Positions 1 to 11,740 of a stretch of 64,000 bases of DNA are shown piece after piece. The DNA is taken from positions 63,259,938 through 63,323,937 of the forward strand of contig CM076259.1 in NCBI GenBank assembly GCA_038380795.1. The letters are read 5' to 3'. Below the pieces are notes generated by a model. It was given only the letters and a program-made list of their open reading frames with translations. It had not been told where the DNA came from and did no database searches. Source of the DNA: Pyrocephalus nanus. Taxonomy: Eukaryota > Chordata > Aves > Passeriformes > Tyrannidae. The position numbers and the translations under genes were made by a program. Position 1 is the first letter of the stretch. Every line of letters starts with the position of its first letter.

Positions 1-3000
1 ATAACCCATCTTAATAAATGGAAGTGAAGTGCCATGCAGAAGAAGCACTGTTGCAACACTGAAAAAATATTTTAGATTCTTTCCTCTTATTTGAGGGGTG
101 TCAAGAGCTAAGACAAGGGGTAAGATCACACGTACATCCAGGCTCGTTGGCACAGTGCTCTGATCCTGACTTCATAGTAGACCAGCATCCCCTAGTTATA
201 GACTGCAGTTTATCTCATGAATCTTTATAATCAGTTCATTTGTGAACCAGCATTTTGACATAATTCCTGTAGTAAAAATGTAATTCTTACTACTGGAAGA
301 TTTAGATCATAAGGATCTTGGTTATTAAAGAGGAAACATGTATTCCTTTCACATGACGTAAATTTGAAGTTCATCATTGTCAAGCATACGGATGTATTTC
401 CACTCAGTTTTATATCCTGCACAACTTGTCTTGATCAATGTGATAATGGGAGTAAGAGGTGATAGATCTTTTAAGTCTGTTACCCTTGTAAACAAATGAT
501 CTGGTAATGCAATTTGCAAAGGCAATTAAAATGAAATCAAATGCTTTTATAGGTTATGCATAATTATTGCTTTTAATTTACAGGCAGACCTGGGCCATAT
601 TTAAGGCTTATATCAATTGGATTACTTCTTCCATCTCATCTTCCATATTAAAACCTGGGCCCCAGAAATCAGTTGTATCTGAAATCCAACCCTACAGTTT
701 GAAATAAATCTGCCATTGCCTATGAAGTTTCTTGCTGCCTTTCATACTTTTTAAATCTAAGGGTTTTCTGGGATGTGCAAAGCTTTGACATAATCTACTG
801 AACCCTGCTAAGAGGATGTTTTGGGGTACCAATAAAGCCCTATGGGACTGAGGACTGTAGCAAAAGATCAAGAAGTAAATAAAACATTATGAAGCAGAGG
901 TGTAATGAAACTGAAGATTTTATCAGATGGTAAGGAAAGAAAGTTGGTTTCAAGGACAGTAGAGAAGAAACACATTGTGTAAGGGTTGTGTATGAATGTG
1001 GATAGAGACAGGAAAGTGGTTTTGTAGGTTGGGTCTGTGCCCTCACAGTTCTTAGAAATTATTTGGTCAGGTACATAATATTTCTGTCCCTCACTTTTCT
1101 ATCTAGAAAACATGGATGATAAAACCATTGCTAACTCACCAGGGTATTTTGTGACTCATTTGTGCTATTTAGAAACAGGATGTGTAAGAAGGGGCACCAG
1201 TGTGGCAGGAAGAAGGGAAGAAACAACCAAGATTAAACAGAGAGAAAAAAGAGAGAGAATGAAGATCCTGGAAGACTAAATTAGCACAGGCCAGAGGAAA
1301 TCTGGCTGGTTTGGCACCCTCATTATTAATTTTTCCTCCAAAGATATTCCACATGCTCAAGCAGTGTCAGCTGCTTTGGAGGGAGAGGGAGGGTGGGAAG
1401 GTCAGGGCACTCAGCAGTTCAGCTTTTTTCTTTACAGTACACCAAGGTAGGATTCTTAGGAGAGTCTCCAGGCTGTGGCTTTCCCTCAAGGATCTTATGG
1501 ATTTAACTATTTGCAGCACTAACCCCTTGTTTCTTTTCAGCAACAGCAACCAATGTAAGTTATATTTGTTGTTCCCCTCTGTCAACCCCCCAGCTTCCCT
1601 TTCAGCTGACACTGAAGTTTAGCTTCAAGCTCTAAGCTTGTAAAGTCTTTGAGGAAAAGCCTTAATGAGGATCTGATCCTTTTAAACTCTGGTCTAATTA
1701 CTGTTAGTGCAATGTTTCTATTTTGGATGCTGCAAACAGATCAAATTTGCATGTTTGAAGATGGCACTATTTGATGGACAAGAAGCAAACCCCACCCTGT
1801 AGGTTAAATAAATTTTCATACATAAATAAAAACATAAATAGCACCTATGTAAAGCAGCTGGCATAATTTCAGAAGAAGTTTGGGAGCATAGCCTGGGGAA
1901 CTATGGTAGTACAGAAATATGTTTTTCTCCCTTGCTGTATGTTTACTGGTTGAATGGTAGCAGAGCCACAGTGGTTTAAACTGTCAAGTGTATCAGTAGG
2001 GAATAAGGGCAAAGAGGGCTGAAAACTAAAGACCCAGCCGTGAATATTGTTCTGGAGTGCCCAGAAGCATTACCCCAGAGCATGATTGGAACCTCATAGA
2101 CTCTTAACTCAGTGACAAAGGAAGCAAAGGAAGGGGAGGTTGAATCCTACAAGCCAACACTTTGACTTGATCTACTGCTGCAGCTTCAGTGTTTTGTGTG
2201 CTTTTATCCTGTGTTTTTATCCCCTCTGGAATACAATTCCATGCACTGAGCTCCCTCCATACGGTGTATGAAGATGGTCTTCTTGTCACATGCACCAGCT
2301 TTGCCCATCGTGGAGCACGTGCGCATATTTCTGTACAATGAGTGCCAACAGGAAGACCTCTCTAAGCTGCAGATGTGGACATGGTCAATTTACAGTCTGT
2401 GCCTTAAACCTAGCCATGCTTTTTTCAAAAGATGGAACTATGTTGCCTGCTTTCCTGGCTGTAAAACTGTCAGCCATTGCATGGATGCCTGTGATGCTGT
2501 TTGGCTTGGCTGGAAGCCCGCAGAGTGTGAAATGCTACCACTGGCAAGCCAGGTGTGAAGTGAATTTGCCATGTACTGCTTAATGGGGGGTTACTGTAAC
2601 TTCAAACCCTCGTGGTGACCACTTCTAGGTTAACACCCTTCAGTAACTAACCAAAAGAAAAACATTAAGCAGGAAAAATGTTAAAATGCTATTATGAGCC
2701 ACGGTTTTGTCCAATTAGCAGACTCCGCTTTAGGCTTGACCCAAGTGGCTTGTCTATATAAGGATGTATTAGTCATTTTCTTTTTTTATTTTTTTTGACC
2801 ATAAAAACAACAGATGTGATGCTCTGTGGTCAGCATAGACAAAAATTATTCATGGCAAGGCGTATTTAAACCTCCACTAGAAAACTATCCATCTGAGACC
2901 CTTTCCACCTCTTCCCCCTCATTTCAGACAATCAGAGCCAAAAGCATCTGTCACATGATAGATCTCAAAATTCACCAGCAATTCTCTCCCTATGTCTTAG

Positions 3001-4659
3001 TTTTGAGGTGGCTGAGAGATATCAGCTGCTCCTGCCTAGTCTCTTAGGACTGCATGGACTTTAGCAACATTAAGGTAGTGATAAAGAAGAAATTCTTGTG
3101 CCACAGTGATGTGGGTGAGCAAAGGAGCTATTATGGCTGAGCAAGGATCAGTTTGATCTTGTATAACATGACGGGCTTGGCTCTGATATCTGTGTAACCA
3201 TCCTTGGAGCACTTTGGTGAGAAATTTAGGAAACGTTGGAGTCAGTGCCTTCAGATGAAGGAAAAGGGGCTGTGGGCATGGAGTAAGGAAGCAGTCAGCA
3301 GTGAGTGCTGCACCTGTAAAGTAATTGTAGGAAGAGCTGGGAAGCAGAAATTGAGCCACTGAGGCTGTGTGTGGAGCAGTATGTTATTTGGGAAATGAGG
3401 GAATCAGAAATCCTATTAGGTATGGGATGGGGATCTTGGCTTCGGGAGCTGGCATTTGAAGTAGGGTAAGAAGAGGGCTTCCACTGGAATAGGCAGGAGA
3501 GAAGAAAAGGCTGTTATCCCATGAGCATTTTGATGGCAGTGTTGAGTCCACTCAGCTACCCCTAATCCATAGCTAGATCTGTGTGGAACTGCTTGAAGCC
3601 CCAGAGAAAGTGCTCTGCTCAGTCTGGAATGTGACTGCACACCACTGGGTGCTGTACAAGAAGCTTGGTCTTGCTTGTAAAGCAGGACTGGAAAGCTGGG
3701 GCTGTATGTGCTGTTACCCTCCTCTTAGCACTTTTGTCATGTCTGTTATCCTGCCACTTCGGTAGTACCTGGCTATGCGGTGGCCTCCAAGAGCTGCACC
3801 CCCAAGGAGTGGCCTGCTAAGGATTCTGCTGAATGGTGACTCATGACTGAAGGTGACACCTCCAGAGGAAATGAAACTGATGATCTGAGTCCCACTGAGT
3901 AAAGAAAAACAATAAGCAGGAGATATATCAGTGTTTAAAACATGTGGAAAACATAGCACAATGAAATTCAATGTAGGTAAAAATAAGCCAGTCCCCTAGA
4001 GGTGATGTAAGGTCTCCTCCCACAGAAAGGAGAAGCTGGTGTATTACTAAGCTTGAAAAACTGGGATGGGGGACAGGTAATGGAGATGAGACAGCTCAGA
4101 TGAACCTTGTCTGACAACTGATCAGATGTTAGATTAGGTACTGTGTTGTGAAGCACAAACAAGACAGGCCAATGAGGTTTTCCAGCTGAAGAGTCAGAAG
4201 TAGTAAATCACAAAGAAGGAAAGCCTTGCTTTCTCACTCTTGGCTTCTGGCATGGAAGAGAGTGAACCCCTCCTGTGCTCCAAAGTACAAACATATACAC
4301 GAAGAAAGTATGCTACAAGAACTCCAAGGCTGCAAAATTCAGCTTGTCCAAATTAGACCGAGAGCGAAGGCTCTTTCTGGATTTTTAACTTAATAATAAT
4401 TTTCTGTGTCTATTTCCTGGCACAGTCTTTAGTTTCCTGATAGAGGGCTCAGAAGCACTGCTTACTTCAGTGCACAGGATCAACACATTCTTCTGCTTCA
4501 TCCTGTGCCAAATTGGGCTGCTTGTTCCAATCTTTCTCTCCATGACCAGCCAGCTTCATTCTAGCACCTTCAGCTCTCCTATCTCAAATTCCAGTTTCCT
4601 CATTCAGCAGGTCCTCTAATGACTTCTCCCTGCAAGCTCCCTGGTTCATTTAGGCTGGA
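1..4659. other. Unique non-coding stretch, no gene recognised
   Basis: I see no gene, RNA gene or recognisable transposon here. Both strands carry only short open frames (up to about 107 codons) with no familiar protein motif and usually no ATG start. The sequence is mixed AT-rich with scattered pyrimidine-rich patches, such as a T-run near 2780. It could be intergenic or intronic. Very old repeats below visual recognition are possible. Confidence 0.6.
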
Positions 4660-4766
4660 ACCAATCTGGTGTAGTGGAAGGTATTCCTGTTCATGGCATG
4701 GGGGTTGGGACAAGATGATCTTTGAGGTCCCTTCTAACTCAAACAATTCTATGATTCTATGATTCT
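4660..4766 (+). mobile_element. CR1 LINE 3'-end fragment
   Basis: This is the extreme 3' UTR of a chicken-repeat-1 (CR1) non-LTR retrotransposon, in plus orientation. The order of blocks is diagnostic: a 'GTAGTGGAAGG' block, a degraded 'TGTCCCTGCCCATGGCAGG' equivalent, 'GGGACAAGATGATCTTTGAG', 'GTCCCTTCTAACTCAAAC', then the tail 'ATTCTATGATTCTATGATTC'. Only about 107 bp survive, which is the usual severe 5' truncation of avian CR1 copies. It has no coding capacity. Confidence 0.93.
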
Positions 4767-7700
4767 CGCTTGACACTGTAACACTTTCATTTTGTCATCA
4801 GTTTCTCTTTGCTGGTGAGTACTTCCCTTCTGCCATTCCCCATCTTCATTTGTGCTCCTGATCATCTCTCCAGATTAGCTCCATGGGCTGATCTCCTTCT
4901 GGGCTTCTTGTTTGATGTCAGTGTTTTGCACAGTGTGAATCTGCCCAGTTAAGCCCAGTTCTCATGTGCAACATGGGTCTTTGTCAGGTTGTTCATTGCC
5001 TTTCCTTCAGCCATCCGTTTAATAGTCAACTGTGAGAAAGGAGGGGTTTCCCTGTATCTTTCTGTAGTCTCAGGCTTTTTTGTCATTCATTTGTTCTCAA
5101 TTGTCTTTTCTATTTTTCTACAAACTTCCAGTTACTGCATCTCAATCCTGTTCACTTCAATCATCAAGACATGGGAACTTTTGATAGAGCCTTGCAAGGG
5201 AAAGAGCAGGAGTTTTTACAGTGGAGAAAACAATCAATTCTCCCCTTTGCTTGACGGGGTAGCGTTTCCCACCAAGCATGGGTTCCAATGCTATATAGTT
5301 TCCCCAGATTCCTTGTGATCTGTACCCATCTGACAAAGCTGTAAGCAAGGACCTGGGTTCCAGGTGTAGTGTGAGGCTTGTGCAGAACAGTTGCCTGACA
5401 TGAACAATCCCTTTGGTTGCAAAGGGATGCACATCTGCATGTTTTGTACTGGCAGAAATCATCCATGTCAGAGGTAGGGGCTGCACAGTCAGTGAAGCAT
5501 CACATAGCACAAGAGTTGCTACTTACGAAATTTGCAGTGCTGTTCCTCCTGCACCACTACCCAAAGCCTTCCCTCTGCAGGGAGCAGTGTGGACCATCTG
5601 TCTTCACTTGGTCCTACAACCCTGTCTACTCTATTCCTGCCTATCCTGCAGCCTTGCTGTCTGTGGACTGACACAACTGGTTGTCCACTCATCACCCAAA
5701 AATATCAGGATTCTCCTCTGTCTCTTTCTTTCCATGTTTAGGTTGGGGTAATGTTATATATTGTAGCAATTTTGAGGAAAGAATTGGGAAAACTAACGAT
5801 CCTAGGAAAAATTATATGGTATTGCATCAATTTTGGGAGTCTGAGACCCAGCATCAAAGATCTTCTCTGGTTTTGTATGTTTTCTTTCCAGTTTTTGCTA
5901 AAGTAATTAGGGTGTAAACCAACCTTCTTATAGGGTTGATATTTCAGTTGCTGTTCTTGCTTTTAATAGTTCCAAAAGAAAATTCATTAAATCTTGGTCA
6001 AAGTGTGAAGAACCACAGTTTTGTCCTTGTTGATTGTGAAAACTGAAATCTGGGATCAGAGGCAGATTTCATATACTTTTAGATTTAAAGAACATAGTTT
6101 AATTGATCAGAACTGGTCATGATGACATAAGAACTGTTTACCTTCTGAATCCATGTCCGTAACATAAAAAGATTGCCCTCAGAACCTTGAGTAAGTTCTC
6201 TAAATTGCTCTGAAAATATTCTGTAAGTACCTCTCTTTACTGATTCTGGATATAAAATTGCCTAAAATTCTACTCTATCTGAATGTGACCCTTCAAGCAC
6301 CATCCTGTCTGCCTTTTAGAGAGGCTCACACAAATTGTGCTTACATGTCAGTTACAAATTGTAAGTTCAAGATAGCAAGGAGCTGAACGAGCTGCTTGCT
6401 ATCCAGGGCTACATGGCTGATTTTTTGTCCAGCCAACAGAGATGTAGGGGCTGTGTTTTCTAACCAGTACTTATAAAGTGCCTAATGTGGACACTGTGGC
6501 TATTTGTCTCCAAAGGCTCTGTGGGGAGCCAAGCCAAACTGCTCCAGGTCCCCTGAGCTTTGGCTTCACAGATAGAGTGTTAGGGGCTATTTTGGGTAGT
6601 CTGAAAATAGCCCTAAGTAAGTGTTCATTATATTAGCAGGTAGCAAATGATTGGATTTAACAATGGTACTAAGTGTAAGCTGCAGTTTTTATAAACTTTC
6701 AAAAGACCACTATTAGCCTAGTACTGTCAGAATTTTAAAAAGTACAATAAAAAATATGCAAATATAGCCATACTTTCAATCAGGCCTTTTGAGAGAGTGG
6801 GCAAAGAATGAAGACCAGGATGAAGTGCTTGAGTTAGTGTAGCATGAGAGATAAACAACAAGGCAGATGTATCAGATGCTACCTGCTTGACAACCACAAT
6901 GTTTGCCAGGTATCAAGAATGATGAATATACAAAAATCAGCTAAACTAATCATTTTTATTTATCAGCAAGAAAGCTTACTATGCTGTTCCATGTCAATAA
7001 GCTACTATGTAACATAAAGTGAGTTTTGTTTTCATACATGAGTGTTGACATCTCTCACACTCCTCCAAAGAAGCAGCAGCAACAACACCACCAGACTGAT
7101 GGAGGCTGAAATGAGCACTGAGGCTGCAAGTGATTGGGAGGTCTGAGCAAATCTTTGCATAATGGAGCTCTTTTCTGCAGTGACAGAGAGGTGGGGGACA
7201 CACACAGGTGCCTATCATGCAAGGTCACCCCTAGGAGCAGTACTCTTCTCTCCTATTCAGGGACCTCCACAACACAGACAGCTTGTTAGCCATCCTGAGG
7301 GCTGGATGTTGAGAGTGAAAACCAAGCCAGAAACTGTCCTTGAGATTCTGTGCCTGGGAAAGTTCCCTGTTATAAAAGTGCAACCTGCATGCCACCATTG
7401 GCAGGACTATGAAAGTCCTCAGGACAAAGGAAGCTCAGAGAGCACCTTCCTTTTTATGTGAAACATCTGTATGAACCAGACTTAGAACTTCCCTAAAACT
7501 GGAGTTATTTACCTTTGAGGTTTTGCTTTGGGACCCTCTCAGTATTGACTTTTTCTTGCATTTGGGCTGTCTAGGTCAATACTAGAGTTTTAAACCCTAG
7601 AAAGCACCTATTTTTAGTTACTGAACGAGACAGTTTTAATTTATTTTAAGGAAAAAAATGCATTACAAGGATAGGTTTACAGCTGTTTATCCAGATACTG

Positions 7701-8315
7701 TCCTGTAGCACTATTAAAAATACATTAATGCTTGGTATACTGACTTTTGTCAGTATATTTGATGACCTGTTAACGAATGAGCTGCTTCTTCACAGACTAA
7801 CATCTGTTTTTTTAGCAAAGATGACAAGACTGTTTCTTGCATTTCAGCTCAAAATGCAAGAGGTTTCAGGAATTTCCATTTCAAAAATTCAGTTTTAGTT
7901 CAGTTGTGCTTATTACTACTTTACTCTTGTAAGTATTGTAACTAATAATCAGTCGGAGTATTGATATTAGAGCAATATAACTAGTAACACTAGTAGCTTT
8001 AATGAAATATATTGCTATTTTAAGTATCCTGTTTTCTTTTCAGAGCATCTGAAGGCCTGAGATACATTGGGACCCCACAACATAGGGCATTATTTAGTCA
8101 AGTAGCAAATTCTGATTTCTGCTACAAAATTCTTGTGATTTTGCTTAGGATTTGTTTGGCAGCATCTATAAGCTTGTAACAAACTATGATTATGATTTTT
8201 TTTTTCAACCGAGGAAACATATTTACCTTAAAAAAAAACCCTCTTACTGCATTGGAGGCAGGGTAAATGCCAAGTGGAGGACAAAACTCCAAACTACTTT
8301 GCAAAAATGCTCCTG
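4767..8315. other. Unique non-coding stretch, no gene recognised
   Basis: No gene or identifiable repeat. Open frames near 5.0-5.9 kb overlap each other on both strands without a shared codon bias or known domain, so I treat them as chance. From about 5.9 to 8.2 kb the sequence turns AT-rich, with A- and T-runs at about 8199-8208 and 8231-8239. Confidence 0.6.
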
Positions 8316-8430
8316 GCACGGATGGGAGGTAGTGCCATGGTCCAGTAACCACGGCTGTATTGGATCAAGGGTTGGAGTCGATGATCTCGGAGGTCTTTTC
8401 CAACCTGGTTGATTCTATGATTCTGTGATT
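8316..8430 (+). mobile_element. Short CR1-type element with a distinct 3' end
   Basis: A plus-strand retroposon 3' end of about 115 bp. It runs through a 'GGTTGGAGTCGATGATCTCG' block and 'GAGGTCTTTTCCAACCTGG' to the tail 'TTGATTCTATGATTCTGTGA'. This layout is common in non-galliform birds and differs from the GGAACTAGATGATCTTTAAGG-type ends elsewhere in the window, so it belongs to another CR1 subfamily or to a SINE that borrowed a CR1 tail. I see no clear tRNA-like A and B boxes upstream, so I favour truncated CR1. Confidence 0.8.
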
Positions 8431-10887
8431 AATTGTGGTAGCATTGATGGAGCCCTGGCAGAGGCATCCAGTTTCACCCACCTCTGTAGCTGGAGCTGCA
8501 GCAGAGCAGGAGGATCACAAGCTCTTGCCTTTGCTGTCATGTGAGGCGGCAGCAGCAGCAGCAACTATAGGACACTGCTACGTTGCTTCCACTTTGCTGA
8601 GTCCCCCAGTAGCAGAAGAGTCTGATTCTGCTCCTTGAAATCATCTTCAAGTCCATCTGTTTCCAAGAGCTGCAGGTTGGGAGTACATATTCTCTCTCCC
8701 TTCCCCTACCTGTTTTGGGATTTTGTGGACAATAATTTAATAACTCAGAAATGCAGTTTTGAGCTGACTCCAACACTGTGTAAATTTAACTTAAATTAGT
8801 GGAACAGATATAATGGATAACTTTCCCTTGAGAAATACACAGAATGATGGGGGAGCAATGTGCCAGTTCAATCCAGTAGCTTTGGATACTGCTCCCTTTG
8901 CTTTCCTGTGGGACCTGAATGTTCCTCCAGTCACCAGGTCATTGAACATTTTGGGATTTTTTTTTCCCTATTTCTCATGATCAGGCTGTTCCACTTTGTA
9001 CAGTGTGATTAACTGGAACACTGAATGCTGTCTGGATCCTTCTTAAATGATCTTATGTACGGTCAGTCTCTGGGCCTCTGTGCTGTTTCACAGTGAGGAG
9101 TATCTCCCCCAGTTACTGAGAAAGACCTCCTCGTAGTTGTCCCAGGACCCTTGGGCTGCAGTGCATGTCTTGGCCTCAAACTCCACACACCACCAGGCAG
9201 CAGGCCACTCCATCCATGCAGCATTTTCATCAATGTCATTAACTCCCTACCACTCTGACAGTGGATTTTAGCTCTTCAAAAACAATCGACGAGGCTCACA
9301 AAATTGACAAATTCTCAGCCTTGTTTGCTGCCCAGTCTCTCCTCCATTTGTTTTACCACGTGCCAGATAGTAGCTACATTTAAGAGACAGTTGAGCTAAT
9401 AAAAGCATTCTTTATCTCTGCTTAAGGGGAGATAAAATAGAGGTGTATCTATCCCTTACTTAAGCAGAGTTTATCCCATATTTATTGGAATAATACCAGA
9501 TTGCCTGTTGAACAAAAGGTTTTGAGGTGCACCTGAGTATTTTTATTGACAACCTGACTGTCATTGTGTAATCCATCCTGCAGTTCCATTACACTGACCT
9601 CTAAGGTTCTCTTAGTGATGTCCTCTCTTAACTGCCTACATTGCTGTTTGGCATATTCATCAATAAAGTGACTTGATTTCTATGAGTTTTATGGACCAGA
9701 GTCATGCTGCTATTCCTGAAAGTACGCTTTCCTGAGATAAATTGTGGAAAATGATAGCTGCAAAATGTCAAATTTAGATGAAGGTGGGTGGAAACCTGAA
9801 TTTTGTCACTTACACTTACTGCTTCAGCTGGCACTAAATGAGAGTTTTCAGCTCCCCGCTCCCTCCCTCACCTCCTTCATGGCAGCAGAGTGTGACTGTG
9901 CCTAAATATGATGCTGTGACAGGGTCACAGTTAACTCCTCTTCCCGTGGCCCAGGTGGAACACAGTGTACGGAAATGCTGCTGCATAAACATAAGCGCTT
10001 TACACTTGCAAGCGTTACACCCAGCTACGGTTACAGGGGAAGGGTTTCCATGATGCATTCCTGGTCTTCTGACATAGTTGCAACAATTTATATGCATGCT
10101 GAGGTTGAGGTGGGGGAGTCTGGGGGAGGAGTAGATGTTTTGGGAAAAGCTGCTTCTGCTCACATACCTGACTAACCACTGCACACAGGGGATGCTGCGC
10201 CACAGGGTTGCCCTTTGCTGAGTAGTGGGAATCTGGCCCTGTAGCCCCATTGCCTGTTCTGGTTCCTCGTTGCTTGAGATGAGTGTTTTGCTTTAAGGCA
10301 AAGGTTTTGTGTGCGGTTCAGAGAGACTGTGAAAGCCAATTTGGGAGCATTATATAAGCAGAAGTAGAGATATTCCAGGATCTGTGGTTTGAGAGGATGA
10401 TGTGAGGAAAGGCTTGAAGCCTGCTGAAAACTGGTAAGTGTAGCCATGCCAAGTATATGGACACCCTGAGAAAACCACTTGGCAAGCTGCCCGTCTACAT
10501 TTTGTGGTAAGGATGCAGGAGCCTGACTGGTGCCATCGGGTGGGGATTACGAGTTCCCAGGAGAGGTCTGGTGAGTATCCTGTCTGCTAGGCACTCATTC
10601 TACATGCCATGAACCAAAAACTACTGTCCTCCAACAATTTAATCACAAGTCACACCTTTGGGCCTCTTTGTCAGCTCTTTCCAACAGTGTTCCAGGGTGC
10701 ACTCTGCCTGTCCTTATTCATCCCCTCCTGAATGGCATGTCTTGTTTCTTTTTCAACCTGGAGAGGCTGACTTAAGTGCCTCAGTCAACATTAGAACTCA
10801 AATTCTACCATACGACCTTGACAGAGCTGTAAGGATCATGGTAACAACATGGACGTCATGACAAGCTACATGCTATGAATTAGGCTC
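8431..10887. other. Unique non-coding stretch, no gene recognised
   Basis: No gene recognised. It contains a short (GCA)n run at about 8549-8563, encoding only a chance alanine or serine run. There is also a 138-codon minus-strand open frame at 9834-10250 that matches no protein I know. An inverted repeat at 9416-9469 is listed separately. Confidence 0.6.
9416..9469. repeat. Inverted repeat with perfect 11-bp arms
   Basis: The arms CTCTGCTTAAG (9416-9426) and CTTAAGCAGAG (9459-9469) are exact reverse complements separated by 32 bp. The spacer begins with GGGAGATA and ends with TATCCCTTA, so some extra interior pairing is possible. It may be a short cruciform-forming site, a relic of a terminal-inverted-repeat element, or chance. 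No transposase or target-site duplication is visible. Confidence 0.7.
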
Positions 10888-11252
10888 TGTGACCTAACTG
10901 AGGCCTTCTAGTACTTGAAAAGAGCCTACAAGAAGGATGGAGAGAGACTTTTTGCAAGAGCATGTGGTGACAGGACAGAGGGGAATGGCTTCAAACTGAA
11001 AGAGAGTAGGTTTAGCTTAGATATTAGGAAGAAATTCTTTACCATGAGGGTGGTGAGGCACTGGAACAAATTGCCCAGAGGAGTTGTGGATATCACGTCC
11101 CTGGAAGTGATCAAGGCCTGGGTTAGATGGAGGTCTGAGCTACTTGGTCTAATGGAAGGTGTCCTTTGCCCACAGCAGGTGGGTGGGAACTAGATGATCT
11201 TTAAGATCCCTTCCAACCTAAGCCATTCTATGATTCTATAATTGATTCTATG
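10888..11252 (+). mobile_element. CR1 LINE 3' fragment (ORF2 end plus 3' UTR)
   Basis: One of the best-preserved CR1 copies in the window, plus orientation, about 365 bp. It starts within the C-terminal part of ORF2 ('GCCTACAAGAAGGATGGAGA') and continues through 'GATATTAGGAAGAAATTC' and 'CACTGGAACAAATTGCCCAG'. The 3' UTR 'GAACTAGATGATCTTTAAG' and the tail 'CATTCTATGATTCTATAATT' follow. The 5' end is truncated, as is typical of CR1 retrotransposition. Confidence 0.95.
10915..11130 (+). pseudogene. CR1 ORF2 reverse-transcriptase C-terminus, fragment
   Basis: This frame encodes the last roughly 70 residues of the CR1 ORF2 polyprotein (endonuclease plus reverse transcriptase), downstream of the catalytic palm. 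Recognisable pieces are 'GNGFKLKESRFSLDIRKKFF' and 'VVRHWNKLPRGVV', matching the family's conserved 'LDIRKNFF...VVRHWNRLPREVV' C-terminal block. No catalytic residues are present, since the fragment begins far downstream of the FADD motif. The frame stays open to 11193 because the usual ORF2 stop has mutated or shifted. It is a dead fragment, not a host gene. Confidence 0.88.
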
Positions 11253-11504
11253 TGCATGGAGAAGTCTTGCCTGACATGCTCCATAAGTTATCTATCTTGC
11301 CCACTGCTAGTGGATCCTCAGCTATGACATTTATGTGGTTTTGAAGACTGGGCTTCATGGCAAAAGTTGATCTGTGGAAGGTAATTCACAAGAGAGCCAT
11401 GCCACCGGTCAATTAGTCAATGATCTAGAAGTCCCGTGCTGTGAAGAAAATCTGAATAAAAGACCTGATTGAATGGAGAGAAAAGAGCATTGGGGAATGG
11501 AAGG
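11253..11504. other. Unique spacer between two CR1-derived segments
   Basis: About 250 bp without recognisable features separates the recognisable CR1 tail from the older CR1-like relic downstream. Confidence 0.5.
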
Positions 11505-11740
11505 GATGATAACAGCCTACAGATATATCTGTAAGGTTGTTGTAAAATGGAAGGAAGCTATCTGTTTTCCGTGTCCATGGTGGGGAAGATAGGTTTCGTT
11601 TTAAAGAGCAGCAAGGAATGTTGAGGTTAGATCAGCATTGGAGAGAGTAAAATACTGTAGGAAATTTTGGGTGGAAACTATGAATTCCCAACTTTCAGTA
11701 TAAGTTAGACACTCAGAAGTATGCAAACAGGGGTAGCCTT
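11505..11740 (+). mobile_element. Ancient CR1-like relic, heavily diverged
   Basis: The order of weak matches follows an old amniote CR1/L3-type ORF2 end: 'TGTTGTAAAATGGAAGGAAG', 'TTCCGTGTCCATGGTGGGGA', 'AGCAGCAAGGAATGTTGAGG', then 'TAAGTTAGACACTCAG'. This corresponds to the stretch encoding the C-terminal RT block followed by its 3' UTR. No intact reading frame or tail survives. Divergence is much higher than in the neighbouring copy, so this would be an older insertion. Assignment is by pattern only; a RepeatMasker run would settle it. Confidence 0.5.

Noticed and set aside
8435..8638. Alanine-rich 67-codon frame over a (GCA)n run just after a CR1 tail
   Set aside because: It starts at GTG, and the alanine run is simply the trinucleotide repeat. 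No homology is recognised.
9834..10250. 138-codon minus-strand open frame
   Set aside because: No recognisable domain, several other frames are open over the same bases, and there are no exon or promoter signals. Treated as chance.
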